Assembly (NCBI RefSeq): GCF_021353235.1
Contig: NZ_JAJTWT010000002.1
Span: 124,001 to 188,000 of the forward strand
Direction of reading: 5' to 3'
Source: Pelomonas caseinilytica
GTDB lineage: Bacteria; Pseudomonadota; Gammaproteobacteria; Burkholderiales; Burkholderiaceae_C
DNA length: 64,000 nucleotides
A program made the translations under genes and the position numbers. The notes under the pieces were generated by a model. The model did not search any database and was not told the DNA's origin. It saw only the letters and a program-made list of their open reading frames with translations. This document shows, one piece after another, positions 7,789 through 16,621 of this stretch (its first letter is position 1; every line of letters begins with the position of its first letter).

Positions 7789-8880
7789 ATGCCCCAGCGC
7801 CTGCTAACCCTGACATTTGCCGCATTGTTATCCAGCGCCGCCCTTCTGCCACCGGCCCTGGCCCAGGGCAGGGCCGCCCAGCCCCGGTCAGTCAGCGCCC
7901 GCGGGTCGCTGGACGCCGAGGAGCAGAACAACATCGGCGTCTTCAAGCGCGTTTCGCCCTCGGTCGTGCACATCACGACGCTGGCGGTGCAGCGCGACTT
8001 CTTCTCGCTGCGTACCAGCGAGCAGCCCAGCGGCACCGGCACCGGCTTCGTCTGGGACGAGGCCGGCCACATCGTCACCAATTTCCACGTCATCCAGGGC
8101 GGCGACCGCGCCACGGTGACGCTCAACGACCAGAGCAGCTACCCGGCCAAGCTGGTGGGCGCCTACCCGGACCGCGACCTCGCCGTGCTGCGCATCGAGG
8201 CCCCGCGCGACAAGCTGCCCGCCATCGCCGTGGGCACCAGCCGCGAGCTGCAGGTGGGGCAGAAGGTCTACGCCATCGGCAACCCCTTCGGCCTGGACCA
8301 GACGCTCACCACCGGCATCGTCTCGGCCTTGAACCGCGAGATCGAGTCCGTCACGCGGCGCACCATCAAGGGCGCCATCCAGACCGACGCGGCCATCAAC
8401 CCCGGCAACTCCGGCGGCCCGCTGCTGGACTCCGCGGGCCGGCTGATCGGCGTCAACACGGCCATCTACAGCCCGAGCGGCGCCAGCGCGGGCATCGGCT
8501 TCGCCATCCCGGTGGACGAGGTCAACCGCATCGTGCCGCGGCTGATCCGCGACGGCCGCTTCATCCGGCCGGCCCTGGGCGTCACCTCGGGCCCGGAGAA
8601 CATCGCCAAGGCCCTGGGCGCGCCCAAGGGCGTGCTGCTGGTGAACGTGGCCGACGGCAGCCCCGCCGCCGCAGCGGGCCTCAAGCCCTACGGCCGTGAC
8701 CGCAACGGCCGCATCGTGCAGGGCGACGTCATCACCGCCGTCGACGGCCAGGCCGTGGCCGACCTGGACGACATGCTGTCCATCCTGGAGCTGCGCCAGG
8801 TGGGTGAGAAGGTGACGCTGACGGTGTGGCGGGCCGGGCAGACACGCAAGGTGGTCGCGACCTTGGGCAGTTCGGACTAG
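7789..8880 (+). CDS. HtrA/DegP-type periplasmic serine protease
   Basis: A 363-residue trypsin-like protease with a signal peptide cleaved near ALAQ (residue 26). The catalytic triad is complete: His100 in VTNFHVI, Asp130 in YPDRDLAV and Ser208 in INPGNSGGPL. A single C-terminal PDZ domain covers about residues 270-355. One PDZ domain makes it DegS-like in layout, though it has a cleavable signal instead of an anchor; DegP/DegQ have two. The expected job is periplasmic protein quality control. The ATG at 7789 is chosen because it begins the signal peptide. The TAG stop (8878-8880) is part of the CTAG target duplication of the adjacent insertion sequence, so the gene is intact. Confidence 0.92.
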   Translation: MPQRLLTLTFAALLSSAALLPPALAQGRAAQPRSVSARGSLDAEEQNNIGVFKRVSPSVVHITTLAVQRDFFSLRTSEQPSGTGTGFVWDEAGHIVTNFHVIQGGDRATVTLNDQSSYPAKLVGAYPDRDLAVLRIEAPRDKLPAIAVGTSRELQVGQKVYAIGNPFGLDQTLTTGIVSALNREIESVTRRTIKGAIQTDAAINPGNSGGPLLDSAGRLIGVNTAIYSPSGASAGIGFAIPVDEVNRIVPRLIRDGRFIRPALGVTSGPENIAKALGAPKGVLLVNVADGSPAAAAGLKPYGRDRNGRIVQGDVITAVDGQAVADLDDMLSILELRQVGEKVTLTVWRAGQTRKVVATLGSSD

Positions 8881-10432
8881 GAGTCTGCGCGGCAGAACCG
8901 GGTAGTTCCTGATGTCGATGGCCTCGGCGCATGCGTTGATCTGGCATGGCTGGAAGCTACCGACCCTACGAACCCGACCAAGTGATGCTGCTGCCGGCGG
9001 CGCCGCAAGACTGGCTGCCGCCAGGCCACTTGGCCTACTTCATTCACGACACGGTTGACGCGCTGGACCTCAAGGCGTTCTACGCCAGGTACGAGGGCGG
9101 CGGCTCTCGCAACCAGCCCTTTCACCCGGCCATGATGGTCAAGGTGCTGGTCTACGCCTACGCCACGGGCGTGTTCAGCTCGCGCAAGATCGAGCGCCGG
9201 CTGCACGAAGACCTGGCGTTTCGGATGCTGGCGGCCGGCAACTTCCCGCGCCACCGCACGATCTGCGACTTCCGTGCCTTCCATCTGAAGGAGCTGTCGG
9301 AGCTGTTCGTGCAAGTGGTCAAGCTCGCCCGTGAGATGGGCCTGGTCAAGCTGGGCACGGTGGCCATCGACGGCACCAAGCTCAAGGCCAACGCCAGCCG
9401 CCACAAGGCCATGAGCTACGAGCGCATGAAGCAGGCCGAGGTCGAGCTCAAGGCGCAGATCGACGCGCTGCTGGCGCGCGCCAAGGCCACCGACGAAGCC
9501 GAGGCGGGCGAGCCGGAACTGGACCTGCCTGCCGAAATCGAGCGACGCGAGGCGCGGCTTGCGGCCATCCGCCAAGCCCGCGAGCGGCTGGAGCAGCGCC
9601 AGCGAGAGGCGGACCTGGAGCGTGGCCGCAGCGAAGACGACGACCGCCGCCCCCGAGGGCCCGATGGCAAACCCAAGGGCGGACGCTACAAGCGCGAGTT
9701 CGGCGTGCCCGAGGACAAGGCGCAGGAGAACTTCACCGATCCCGACAGCCGCATCATGAAGCGCGCCGGTGGCGGGTTCGACCCGGCCTACAACGCGCAG
9801 ACTGCGGTGGACGAGGCCGCGCACATCATCGTGGCGGCGGAGTTGAACAACGTCGCGCCGGATGCAAACTGGCTGCTGCCGATGATCCAGGCCGTCAAGG
9901 ACAACCTGAGCGAGTTGCCTGCATTGGGTCTGGCCGACGCGGGCTACCGCAGCGAAGACAACCTGAAGAACGCGCCGATCGAGTTGGTGGTGGCGCTGGG
10001 CCGCGAAGGCAAGGAGCACGCTGAGATTGACGCCGGGCAGTACCCGCACACTGCGGCGATGGCGGCCAAGCTGCAGACCGAGGGGGGCAAAGCGGCGTAC
10101 CGCAAGCGCAAGTGGATCGCCGAGCCGCCCAATGGCTGGATCAAGAACGTGCTGAGCTTCCGACAGTTCAGCCTGCGGGGCCTGCACCGGGTTCAGGCTG
10201 AGTGGAAGCTCGTGTGCATGGCGCTGAACCTGCGGCGCATGGCATCGATGACTGGCTGAAGGGGCGGCCAAGTGCAAAGAACACGCTCGCAGTGTGCGCG
10301 CTGCAGCTCCACCAGGCCCACCAAAGGCTGCAGGCCATCGAGCCATTCGCTAAAAACCCATCGAAGCTTCAGCCGATGGGCTCGCAGAGCTACGCGGTGA
10401 TGTGCGGCAAGTTCTGCCGCGCAGACTCCTAG
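8877..10432 (+). mobile_element. IS1182/IS5-like insertion sequence, complete, with CTAG target duplication
   Basis: Perfect 18-base terminal inverted repeats GAGTCTGCGCGGCAGAAC lie at 8881-8898 and, inverted, at 10411-10428. Both ends are flanked by CTAG (8877-8880 and 10429-10432), a 4-base target duplication. The element is 1548 bases without the duplication and holds one intact transposase gene. Both flanking genes keep their own TAG stop within the duplicated CTAG. Perfect repeats, an intact gene and intact duplications suggest a recent insertion. Confidence 0.95.
8946..10259 (+). CDS. DDE transposase, IS1182-like
   Basis: A 437-residue transposase filling most of the insertion sequence. 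The N terminus PYEPDQVMLLP and the SSRKIERRLHEDLAFRML and FRAFHLKEL stretches are typical of IS1182-type enzymes. The DDE triad reads as Asp142 in VAIDGTKLKAN, Asp331 in LADAGYRSEDN and Glu393 in WIAEPPNGW. A charged coiled-coil-like insertion (residues 158-235) separates the first two, as in this group. No frameshift or internal stop is seen, so the element may be active. About 170 bases follow the stop before the right repeat and hold no gene. Confidence 0.95.
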   Translation: MAGSYRPYEPDQVMLLPAAPQDWLPPGHLAYFIHDTVDALDLKAFYARYEGGGSRNQPFHPAMMVKVLVYAYATGVFSSRKIERRLHEDLAFRMLAAGNFPRHRTICDFRAFHLKELSELFVQVVKLAREMGLVKLGTVAIDGTKLKANASRHKAMSYERMKQAEVELKAQIDALLARAKATDEAEAGEPELDLPAEIERREARLAAIRQARERLEQRQREADLERGRSEDDDRRPRGPDGKPKGGRYKREFGVPEDKAQENFTDPDSRIMKRAGGGFDPAYNAQTAVDEAAHIIVAAELNNVAPDANWLLPMIQAVKDNLSELPALGLADAGYRSEDNLKNAPIELVVALGREGKEHAEIDAGQYPHTAAMAAKLQTEGGKAAYRKRKWIAEPPNGWIKNVLSFRQFSLRGLHRVQAEWKLVCMALNLRRMASMTG

Positions 10433-11340
10433 CCGCACTCCGCCAGCAACCAGGCCTCGAAGGCCTTCACCGCCGGCCGTGAGCGGGCCGCCGGGTCGAC
10501 GATGAGCCGGTAGGCCCGCGCCGATTCGATGCCGGCGTCGAAGGGCGTGACGAGTTGGCCGCTGGCCAGCAAGGCGTCCACCAGCGGCCGGCGCCCGAGG
10601 GCCACGCCCTGGCCGGCCACGGCAGCGGCGATGGCCTCGGCATAGCTCGAGAAGCTCAGCCGCGCGGCCGGCCGCAGATCGGTCAGGCCCCAGGCGTTGA
10701 GCCAGGGCTCCCACTCGGCCGGCATGCCGCTGCTGTCGCCGTCCATCGCCAGGTGCAGCAAGGTGTGGCGGGCGAGATCGGCGGGCTCGCGCAGCGGCAG
10801 GCCCAGCTCCTCCGCGAGGCGCGGGCTGCATACCGGCACCATGGTTTCGGCGAAGAGCTGACGCCCTTGCGCCCCGCCAAGGGGGCTGTAGCGGATGGCG
10901 AGGTCGAAGCCCTCGCTGGCGAGGTTGCGGTTGCCCAGGCCGGCATCCAGTCGCAGATCGATGCCGGGGTGAGCGCGCGTGAAGCCGGTGAGCCGGGGGA
11001 TCAGCCACAGCGAGGCGAAGCCGGGCGTGGTGGTCAGCGCGAGCATCTGGCGCTCGTGGGGCTCGCGCACCGTGCGCACTGCCACGCGCAGCGTGTTCAG
11101 CGCAGCCGAGCAGGCGGCATGCAGCCGCAGGCCGTCCTCGGTGAGAGCCAGCGCCCGGTGGCGGCGCTCGAAGAGGGTCACGCCCAGTTCCTCCTCCAGC
11201 GCGCGGATCTGCCGGCTCATGGCCGACTGGGTGATGAAACGCTCCGCCGCCGCCTGCGTGAAGCTCAGGTGGCGGGCCGCCGTCTCAAAGGCGGCCAGCA
11301 ACTGCAGCGGCGGGAGTCGGTCGAGGGGCTTGTCTGGCAT
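10429..11340 (-). CDS. LysR family transcriptional regulator (GcvA-like)
   Basis: A 303-residue LysR regulator. The winged helix-turn-helix covers residues 10-68 (LQLLAAFETAARHLSFTQAA, then the ITQSAMSRQIRALEEELG recognition helix). The periplasmic-binding-protein-like effector domain follows, with the GcvA-subgroup pattern FASLWLIPRL and GFDLAIRYSPLG. The TAG stop lies in the right CTAG of the insertion sequence, so the C terminus is complete. It diverges from the DUF2917 gene with 131 bases between starts. A GcvA-like regulator next to a DUF2917 gene is a recurring pair in Burkholderiales to my knowledge; DUF2917 and the GNAT gene are the likely targets. Confidence 0.92.
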   Translation of the reverse strand: MPDKPLDRLPPLQLLAAFETAARHLSFTQAAAERFITQSAMSRQIRALEEELGVTLFERRHRALALTEDGLRLHAACSAALNTLRVAVRTVREPHERQMLALTTTPGFASLWLIPRLTGFTRAHPGIDLRLDAGLGNRNLASEGFDLAIRYSPLGGAQGRQLFAETMVPVCSPRLAEELGLPLREPADLARHTLLHLAMDGDSSGMPAEWEPWLNAWGLTDLRPAARLSFSSYAEAIAAAVAGQGVALGRRPLVDALLASGQLVTPFDAGIESARAYRLIVDPAARSRPAVKAFEAWLLAECG

Positions 11341-11471
11341 GAGCTGGCGGAATGCGAAGCCTTCCGAATCATCGTTTGTCGGCCAAGTGGACGGGCGCCA
11401 CTATCCAAGCCAGACGGGATAGACGCAAGCATGCCCATCCCGCATGCAACGCCCGCCACGAGGAGCACACG

Positions 11472-11720
11472 ATGCTGATCGACACCGCCCAGACCCGCCT
11501 GCTGCTGCAGCGCGGCCAGACCTGCAGCCTGAACCGTGCCGCCGCCGCCCGCCTGTGCAGCGCCAGCGGCACCTTGTGGATCACCATGGACCACGACGTG
11601 CGTGACATCGTCCTGGAGCCCGGCCAGTGCTTCACGGTCGACCGCGACGAGCAGCTCACCATCAGCGCACTCAGCGGCCCGGCCGTGCTCCACCTGCATC
11701 GCGGCGAGGGCCGTGCATGA
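11472..11720 (+). CDS. DUF2917 domain-containing protein
   Basis: An 82-residue protein almost entirely made of a DUF2917 domain, a small cupin-like beta fold: SLNRAAAARLCSASGTLWIT followed by a DIVLEPGQCF turn. The function of the family is unknown. ATG 11472 is preceded by an AGGAG ribosome site at 11461-11465. It diverges from the LysR regulator and is followed 46 bases later by the start of an acetyltransferase gene on the same strand, so the two may form an operon. Confidence 0.85.
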   Translation: MLIDTAQTRLLLQRGQTCSLNRAAAARLCSASGTLWITMDHDVRDIVLEPGQCFTVDRDEQLTISALSGPAVLHLHRGEGRA

Positions 11721-11766
11721 GTTCGCTCCTGCCGGCGGGACGGGCCGCAGGCCGAAGGGGGGGGCC

Positions 11767-12312
11767 GTGAGTGCGGCCGCGCTCGCGCTGCGGGGTGCCG
11801 CGACCGGCGAACGCTGGACGCTCGCGGGCGGCCATGTCCTGCACCTGCGCCCGCTGGCGCCCGGAGACGCAGCGGCAGAGCAGGTCTTCTTCAACGGCCT
11901 GTCGCTGGACTCGCGCGTGCTGCGCTTTCATTTCGGCCTGCGCGAGCTGAGCCCGAGCCTGCTGAAGTTGCTGACCGAGGTGGACCAGCGCCTGCACCGC
12001 GCCTGGGTGCTGGTGTTGCCCGGGCCGGAGGGCGCCATCGTCGCCGACGCACGCTTCGTCGCCGACCCCGCGAGAACCGGCGCCGCCGAGTTCGCACTGG
12101 CCGTGGCGGATGCCTGGCAAGGCCGGGGCCTGGGCCGGCGCCTCATGGCCCATCTCATCACCGAGGCGCGCCGCCAGGGTTTGCGCGAACTGTCCGGCGA
12201 CGTGCTGGCCGACAACCGGCGGATGCTGGCGCTGCTGCGCGACCTGGGCGTCCGGCTGCTCGGGCATCCCGACGGCCCTCAGCTCATCCGGGCCGAGATG
12301 ACACTGAATTGA
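11767..12312 (+). CDS. GNAT family N-acetyltransferase
   Basis: A 181-residue GNAT protein. The acetyl-CoA loop is seen as DAWQGRGLGRRLMAHLI (Q/R-x-x-G-x-G/A) at about residue 120, followed by the LSGDVLADNRRMLALLRDLG stretch typical of beta5-alpha4. The N-terminal HLRPLAPGDAAAEQVFFNGL resembles the acetyltransferase domain attached to protein lysine acetyltransferases (Pat-like), but the acyl-CoA synthetase-like part of Pat is absent. I use GTG 11767, preceded by a G-rich ribosome site; the frame is open further upstream but without family similarity that I can see. The substrate is unknown. Confidence 0.8.
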   Translation: MSAAALALRGAATGERWTLAGGHVLHLRPLAPGDAAAEQVFFNGLSLDSRVLRFHFGLRELSPSLLKLLTEVDQRLHRAWVLVLPGPEGAIVADARFVADPARTGAAEFALAVADAWQGRGLGRRLMAHLITEARRQGLRELSGDVLADNRRMLALLRDLGVRLLGHPDGPQLIRAEMTLN

Positions 12313-12318
12313 CCACTG

Positions 12319-12418
12319 AATTCAGGACAAAGGATGTGGAGAAGCATTCGCAAGTTCTTGTTCTTCAATTGATTTTTAAAATAAATTCAGGACATAATTC
12401 AGGACACGACTCCTGAAT
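12319..12418 (+). promoter_or_regulatory. ATTCAGGA operator array before the YjjJ-like gene
   Basis: AATTCAGGACA occurs three times in direct orientation (12319-12329, 12384-12394, 12396-12406). The last copy forms a palindrome with an inverted half-site, ATTCAGGA (12397-12404), 6-base spacer, TCCTGAAT (12411-12418), ending 2 bases before the ATG at 12421. A promoter-like TTCTTG-N16-TAAAAT lies at 12355-12382, so the two proximal copies and the palindrome fall at and just after the expected transcription start. This layout fits repression. The whole stretch is clearly A+T-richer than its surroundings. Confidence 0.7.
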
Positions 12419-12420
12419 CC

Positions 12421-13779
12421 ATGCCTGCCGACCCGCCGAGCCTCGAACGATTCCTGCGTCTGCATGGTCCTGCCGGCATGGCAGCCATTGCCGCCGGCCT
12501 GGGCTGCTCGACCAAGACGGCCCAGCGCCTCGTGGCCACCGCCGCGGACGCCGTGGTGGGTGCCGGACAGACACGCCGCCGGCGCGTCGCCTGGCGGCGC
12601 GAATTGCGCGGCCAGCGCCTCGAAGCGGCCGTCTACCTCATCGATTCCGAAGGCCGCCCTCAGAGCGTCGGGCGGCTGCGCCCCGTCTGGCCGAATGGCT
12701 GCCACTTCGAGGCGGCCATGGCCGTCTGGCCCGTGCCCGAAGAGGCCCGCGACGGCTGGTATCCAGGCCTGCCCTATCCGCTGTACGACCTCCGCCCGCA
12801 GGGCTTCCTGGGCCGCGCCTTCGCGCGCCGGCATGCGGCGGCGCTGAACCTCCCCGCCGACCCCAGGCTCTGGGACGACGACGCCCTGCTGCTCGCGCTG
12901 GGCGCCTTCGGGGACGATCTTCCCGGTGAGCTGCTCGTCGGTGACGCGGCGCTGCAGCGCTTCCTCGACCGGCGCGTGGCCGGCTCCCCGCGGCTGCAAG
13001 ACGCCGAGCTGCCAGCCGCCTATGTGCGCCTGGCCGAACAGGTGCTGGAAGGCGCTCTGCCCGGCTCTTCGGCGGGCGGCGAGTTCCCGAAGTTCACGGC
13101 CGCGCGCGAACTGCCCGGCATGGCCACGCCGCACTGCGTCGTCAAATTCTCCGGCGCTGACGAGTCGGCCACCGTGCAGCGATGGCGCGACCTGCTCGTA
13201 TGCGAGCACCTGGCGGCCAAGTGCCTGGGGCCGGAGTCCGCTCGCACCCGGCTGCTGGCGCATGGCGGGCGCCACTTCCTCGAGAGCGAACGCTTCGACC
13301 GCCTGGGCGAGCACGGCCGGCGTGGCGTCATCAGCCTGGAGACCGTCAACGCCGGCCTGGTGGGTGCCAGAGGCGATGACTGGACCGAAGTCGCCCGCGC
13401 CCTGCTGGCCCTGGAGCTGCTGAGCGCGGACGACGCCGAGCGCGTGGCCGAGCGCCAGCTGTTCGGTCGCCTCATCGGCAACAGCGACATGCACGGCGGG
13501 AATCTGGGCTTCTTCCACGACGCCGACGGACTGCGCCTGGCGCCCAGCTACGACCAGTTGCCCATGCGCTATGCACCGCTGGCCGGTGGCGAAGCGACGT
13601 CGGCACCGCTGACGCCGGCATTGCCCGTCCCTGCGGAGCGCCAGCGCTGGCAACGCGTGGCGCCGCGCGCCCTGGCCTTCTGGCAGGCAGCCGCTGAGGA
13701 CGACCGCATCAGCCTGCCCTTCCGGGGACTGTGCGGCAGCAATGCCAAGGCGCTGCAGCAGGCGATGGCATTGGCATGA
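12421..13779 (+). CDS. yjjJ: HipA-like serine/threonine kinase of the YjjJ type
   Basis: A 452-residue HipA-family kinase with its own N-terminal DNA-binding part, as in E. coli YjjJ: residues 8-60 hold a helix-turn-helix (MAAIAAGLGCSTKTAQRLVA) followed by an Arg-rich wing. The kinase core has a conserved lysine at 242 (CVVKFS), the catalytic loop GNSDMHGGN with Asp356 and Asn361, and SYDQLPMRY (Asp378) in place of the DFG-type metal site. HipA kinases phosphorylate aminoacyl-tRNA synthetases and arrest growth. No separate HipB-like antitoxin gene lies next to it; the built-in helix-turn-helix and the operator array upstream suggest autoregulation. That last point is inference. Confidence 0.88.
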   Translation: MPADPPSLERFLRLHGPAGMAAIAAGLGCSTKTAQRLVATAADAVVGAGQTRRRRVAWRRELRGQRLEAAVYLIDSEGRPQSVGRLRPVWPNGCHFEAAMAVWPVPEEARDGWYPGLPYPLYDLRPQGFLGRAFARRHAAALNLPADPRLWDDDALLLALGAFGDDLPGELLVGDAALQRFLDRRVAGSPRLQDAELPAAYVRLAEQVLEGALPGSSAGGEFPKFTAARELPGMATPHCVVKFSGADESATVQRWRDLLVCEHLAAKCLGPESARTRLLAHGGRHFLESERFDRLGEHGRRGVISLETVNAGLVGARGDDWTEVARALLALELLSADDAERVAERQLFGRLIGNSDMHGGNLGFFHDADGLRLAPSYDQLPMRYAPLAGGEATSAPLTPALPVPAERQRWQRVAPRALAFWQAAAEDDRISLPFRGLCGSNAKALQQAMALA

Positions 13780-13807
13780 ATCCAGATCGGCACGCGCCCC
13801 CATCCGA

Positions 13808-14269
13808 ATGAAGATCACCGTCGAATCCCCAGACCAACCCGAGGTCATCGCCCTCATCGAGGAACTCGATGCCTACCAGGACAGCCTGTACCCGCCGGAG
13901 GCCCGCTATGCGCTGGACCTGGCCTCACTTTGCCAGCCCGACGTCGTCTTCGTCGCGGCCCGCGACGCCCTGGGCCATGCGCCGGGATGCGGCGCCGTGG
14001 TGCTCAGGCCCCAGCACGGCGAGATCAAGCGCATGTATGTGCGGCCGGCGGCGCGCGGCCAGGGCGTGGCGCGGCGCCTCATGCAGGCGCTGGAACATGC
14101 GGCACGGGCCCGGGGCTGCCGGCAGCTGCTGCTGGAGACCGGGCCTCGTCAGCCCGAGGCGCTGGCCTTCTATACCCGCGAGGGGTTCGAGCGCCGGGGC
14201 CCCTTCGGCAGCTATCCGGACCACCCCTTGAGCGTCTTCATGGGCAAGGACCTCATCCCCTCGCCCTGA
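13808..14269 (+). CDS. GNAT family N-acetyltransferase
   Basis: A 153-residue acetyltransferase of GNAT type. Beta4 and the acetyl-CoA loop read [20 protein letters not shown] (residues 76-95), and [20 protein letters not shown] follows with the usual beta5/alpha4 pattern; the C terminus [14 protein letters not shown] is typical of small bacterial GNATs annotated YsnE-like. The ATG at 13808 is chosen because the conserved fold starts right after it; the frame extends upstream into the kinase gene. Substrate unknown. It lies 28 bases downstream of the YjjJ-like gene on the same strand. Confidence 0.85.
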   Translation: MKITVESPDQPEVIALIEELDAYQDSLYPPEARYALDLASLCQPDVVFVAARDALGHAPGCGAVVLRPQHGEIKRMYVRPAARGQGVARRLMQALEHAARARGCRQLLLETGPRQPEALAFYTREGFERRGPFGSYPDHPLSVFMGKDLIPSP

Positions 14270-14301
14270 CAGGGCCAAGCGACCGGCGGCAACATGGCGC
14301 C

Positions 14302-15291
14302 ATGACCGCCCTGCCCCCGCTTTCCATCCTCGACCTGGCTCCCGTCGTCGAGGGCGCCACCACCCGCGAAGCCCTGCTCAACAGCCTGGACCTCGTCCAA
14401 CTCGCCGACCGCCTGGGCTACCAGCGCTACTGGGTGGCCGAGCACCACAACATGGAGGGCGTGGCCAGCTCGGCCACGGCCGTGCTGATCGGGCAACTCG
14501 CAGCCGTGAGCCGGCGCATCCGCGTCGGCGCGGGCGGCATCATGCTGCCCAACCACGCGCCGCTGACCATCGCGGAGCAGTTCGGCACGCTGGCCGAACT
14601 CTTCCCCGGCCGCATCGACCTAGGGCTGGGCCGCGCGCCCGGCACCGACCGGCCGACCATGCGCGCCCTGCGCCGCAGCCTGGACAGCGGCGGCGAGGAC
14701 AGCTTTCCCAACGACGTGCTCGAGCTGCAGTCCTACCTGGGGCCGGCGGCGGACAACGCCGTCGTGCGCGCCGTGCCGGGCCAGGGCACCGAGGTGCCCA
14801 TCTGGCTGCTGGGCTCCAGCCTCTACGGTGCCCAGCTCGCCGCCTATCTCGGCCTGCCCTACGCCTTCGCCTCGCACTTCGCGCCGGAGATGCTGATGCA
14901 GGCCTTGCAGGTCTACCGCTCCACCTACAGGCCCGGCACGCGCCACCCGAAGCCACACGCGATGGTGGGGCTCAACGTCGTCGTGGCACCGACGGACGAG
15001 GAGGCGCGATGGCTCTTCACCTCGGCGCAGCAGCGCTTCCTCGGCATGGTGCGCGGGCGGCGCGGCAAGCTGCCGCCGCCGGTGCCGAGCATGGACACCC
15101 TCTGGACGCCGGACGAAGCCGCACAGGTCGAGCGCATGCTGAGCGAATCCATCGTCGGCTCGCCCGAGACGGTGCGCGCCGGGCTGGCGGCCACGCGGGA
15201 ACGCACCCAGGCCGACGAGTTCATCGTCGCCTGCGCCGTGCACGACCACGCGCTCAGGCGGCGCAGCTACGAGTTGCTGGCCTCGCTCTGA
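14302..15291 (+). CDS. LLM class flavin-dependent oxidoreductase (luciferase-like)
   Basis: A 329-residue TIM-barrel protein of the bacterial luciferase-like family. Visible marks are [20 protein letters not shown] near residue 43, the [20 protein letters not shown] stretch and [14 protein letters not shown], the combination used to define the FMN-dependent MsnO8-like subgroup. Such enzymes use reduced FMN and oxygen on small organic substrates; the substrate here is unknown. ATG 14302 begins the conserved N terminus. Its last 25 bases overlap the 3' end of the convergent chloride channel gene. Confidence 0.9.
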   Translation: MTALPPLSILDLAPVVEGATTREALLNSLDLVQLADRLGYQRYWVAEHHNMEGVASSATAVLIGQLAAVSRRIRVGAGGIMLPNHAPLTIAEQFGTLAELFPGRIDLGLGRAPGTDRPTMRALRRSLDSGGEDSFPNDVLELQSYLGPAADNAVVRAVPGQGTEVPIWLLGSSLYGAQLAAYLGLPYAFASHFAPEMLMQALQVYRSTYRPGTRHPKPHAMVGLNVVVAPTDEEARWLFTSAQQRFLGMVRGRRGKLPPPVPSMDTLWTPDEAAQVERMLSESIVGSPETVRAGLAATRERTQADEFIVACAVHDHALRRRSYELLASL

Positions 15292-16598
15292 ACCGGCAGC
15301 CGGGCCAGCTGGCCACGCGCCAGCGTGGCGTACAGCGGCGGTGACAGCAGCCGCGCCACGCCGCTGGCGATGAGGGCGCAGGCCATCAGGCTCAGCACCA
15401 TGGCGTGGCCGTCCACCATCTCCATGACGATGATGAAGGCCGTCAGCGGCGCCTGCGTGGCCGCCGCCAGGAAGCCGGCCATGCCCAGGGCGATGAGCGC
15501 CGGCGCCTGGGCGTAGCCCGTCCAGGCCGCCACGTCGGCACCCCAGGCCGCGCCGATGGCCAGCGAGGGGGCGAAGATGCCCGCGGGTACGCCCGACCAG
15601 GCCGTCAGCCAGGTGGCCAGCAGCTTCAGCGGCGCGTACAGCCATGAGCCCAGGTGCTCGCCCTGCAGCAGGGCGCGCGTGTGGCTGTAGCCGCTGCCGA
15701 AAGTGGCGCCGTCCGTCACCACGCCGAGCACGGCCACCGCCAGGCCGCAGGCCAGGGCGAAGCTCAAGGGCCGAAGCCGCCGCCAGCGGCTGAAGGCGTC
15801 CTGGCCCTGGCCCGCGAGGCTGGCGATGAGCAGGCGCGAGAACAGCCCCCCCAGCACGCCGCTGCCCAGGGCCAGCAGCAGGCCCGGCCCCAGCAGCGAC
15901 AGGTCCAGCTCGCCGACGTGGATGACGCCGAAGTAGGCCTCGTCACCCTTGAGCGAGGCGGCCACCAGGCCGGCCAGCACGATGGCGGCGATGAGCAGGC
16001 CGCTGTTGCGCTGTTCGGGCCGGCGGCTCAGCTCCTCGATGGCGAACATGACGCCGCCCAGCGGCGTGTTGAAGGCCGCGGCGATGCCCGCGGCGCCGCC
16101 CACGACGAGCAGGCCCTGGGCGCTGACGCCGCTGCGCTCGGGCAGCCAGCGCCGCACGGCATGCATGATGCCCGCGGCCACTTGCACGGAGGGACCTTCG
16201 CGGCCGATGCTCAGCCCCGCCAGCAGGCCCCAGGACGTGAGCACGACCTTGGCGCAGGACAGCCGCAACGACACGAACAGCGAACGCTGCTCCGGCGGCA
16301 CGGCGGTGTCCAGCGACGCCATGACCTGCGGGATGCCGGAGCCCGCGGCGCCGGGCCAGAAACGCCGCGTGAGCGCGACGATGGCCAGGGTGCACAGCGG
16401 CGTCCAGACCAGCGGCAGCCACCACCAGGCGTGGCGGGCGCGCGCGAACTGCGCGAGCGTCCAGTCGCCCAGCCACGAGAAGACGACGATGCTCAGCCCG
16501 GCCAGGGCGGCGAAGGCGATGACGAGGGCGCGGGTCAGCCACAGCCGCCAGTCCGACAGCTCGCGCTGCAGGTGGGGGAGCCAGGGCCGCGGCGTCAC
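15267..16598 (-). CDS. ClC family chloride channel/antiporter
   Basis: A 443-residue integral membrane protein of the ClC family. The selectivity-filter motifs are present: GSGIPQV (usual GSGIP) around residue 107, GREGPSVQ (usual GKEGP) around 149, and the C-terminal [18 protein letters not shown] (usual GxFxP). The Glu of GREGPSVQ corresponds to the gating glutamate of CLC-ec1, consistent with Cl-/H+ exchange. No cytoplasmic CBS domains follow, so it is the short bacterial form. It diverges from the MarR gene with only 23 bases between starts, which suggests shared control, and overlaps the oxidoreductase gene tail to tail. Confidence 0.93.
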   Translation of the reverse strand: MTPRPWLPHLQRELSDWRLWLTRALVIAFAALAGLSIVVFSWLGDWTLAQFARARHAWWWLPLVWTPLCTLAIVALTRRFWPGAAGSGIPQVMASLDTAVPPEQRSLFVSLRLSCAKVVLTSWGLLAGLSIGREGPSVQVAAGIMHAVRRWLPERSGVSAQGLLVVGGAAGIAAAFNTPLGGVMFAIEELSRRPEQRNSGLLIAAIVLAGLVAASLKGDEAYFGVIHVGELDLSLLGPGLLLALGSGVLGGLFSRLLIASLAGQGQDAFSRWRRLRPLSFALACGLAVAVLGVVTDGATFGSGYSHTRALLQGEHLGSWLYAPLKLLATWLTAWSGVPAGIFAPSLAIGAAWGADVAAWTGYAQAPALIALGMAGFLAAATQAPLTAFIIVMEMVDGHAMVLSLMACALIASGVARLLSPPLYATLARGQLARLPVQSEASNS

Positions 16599-16621
16599 GG
16601 CGCGGCCCCTATCATGGCCGC

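Noticed and set aside
12421-13779. A HipBA pair with a hidden hipB gene upstream
   Set aside because: The 108 bases upstream hold only repeats and promoter-like sequence; no ORF encodes a HipB-like helix-turn-helix protein there.
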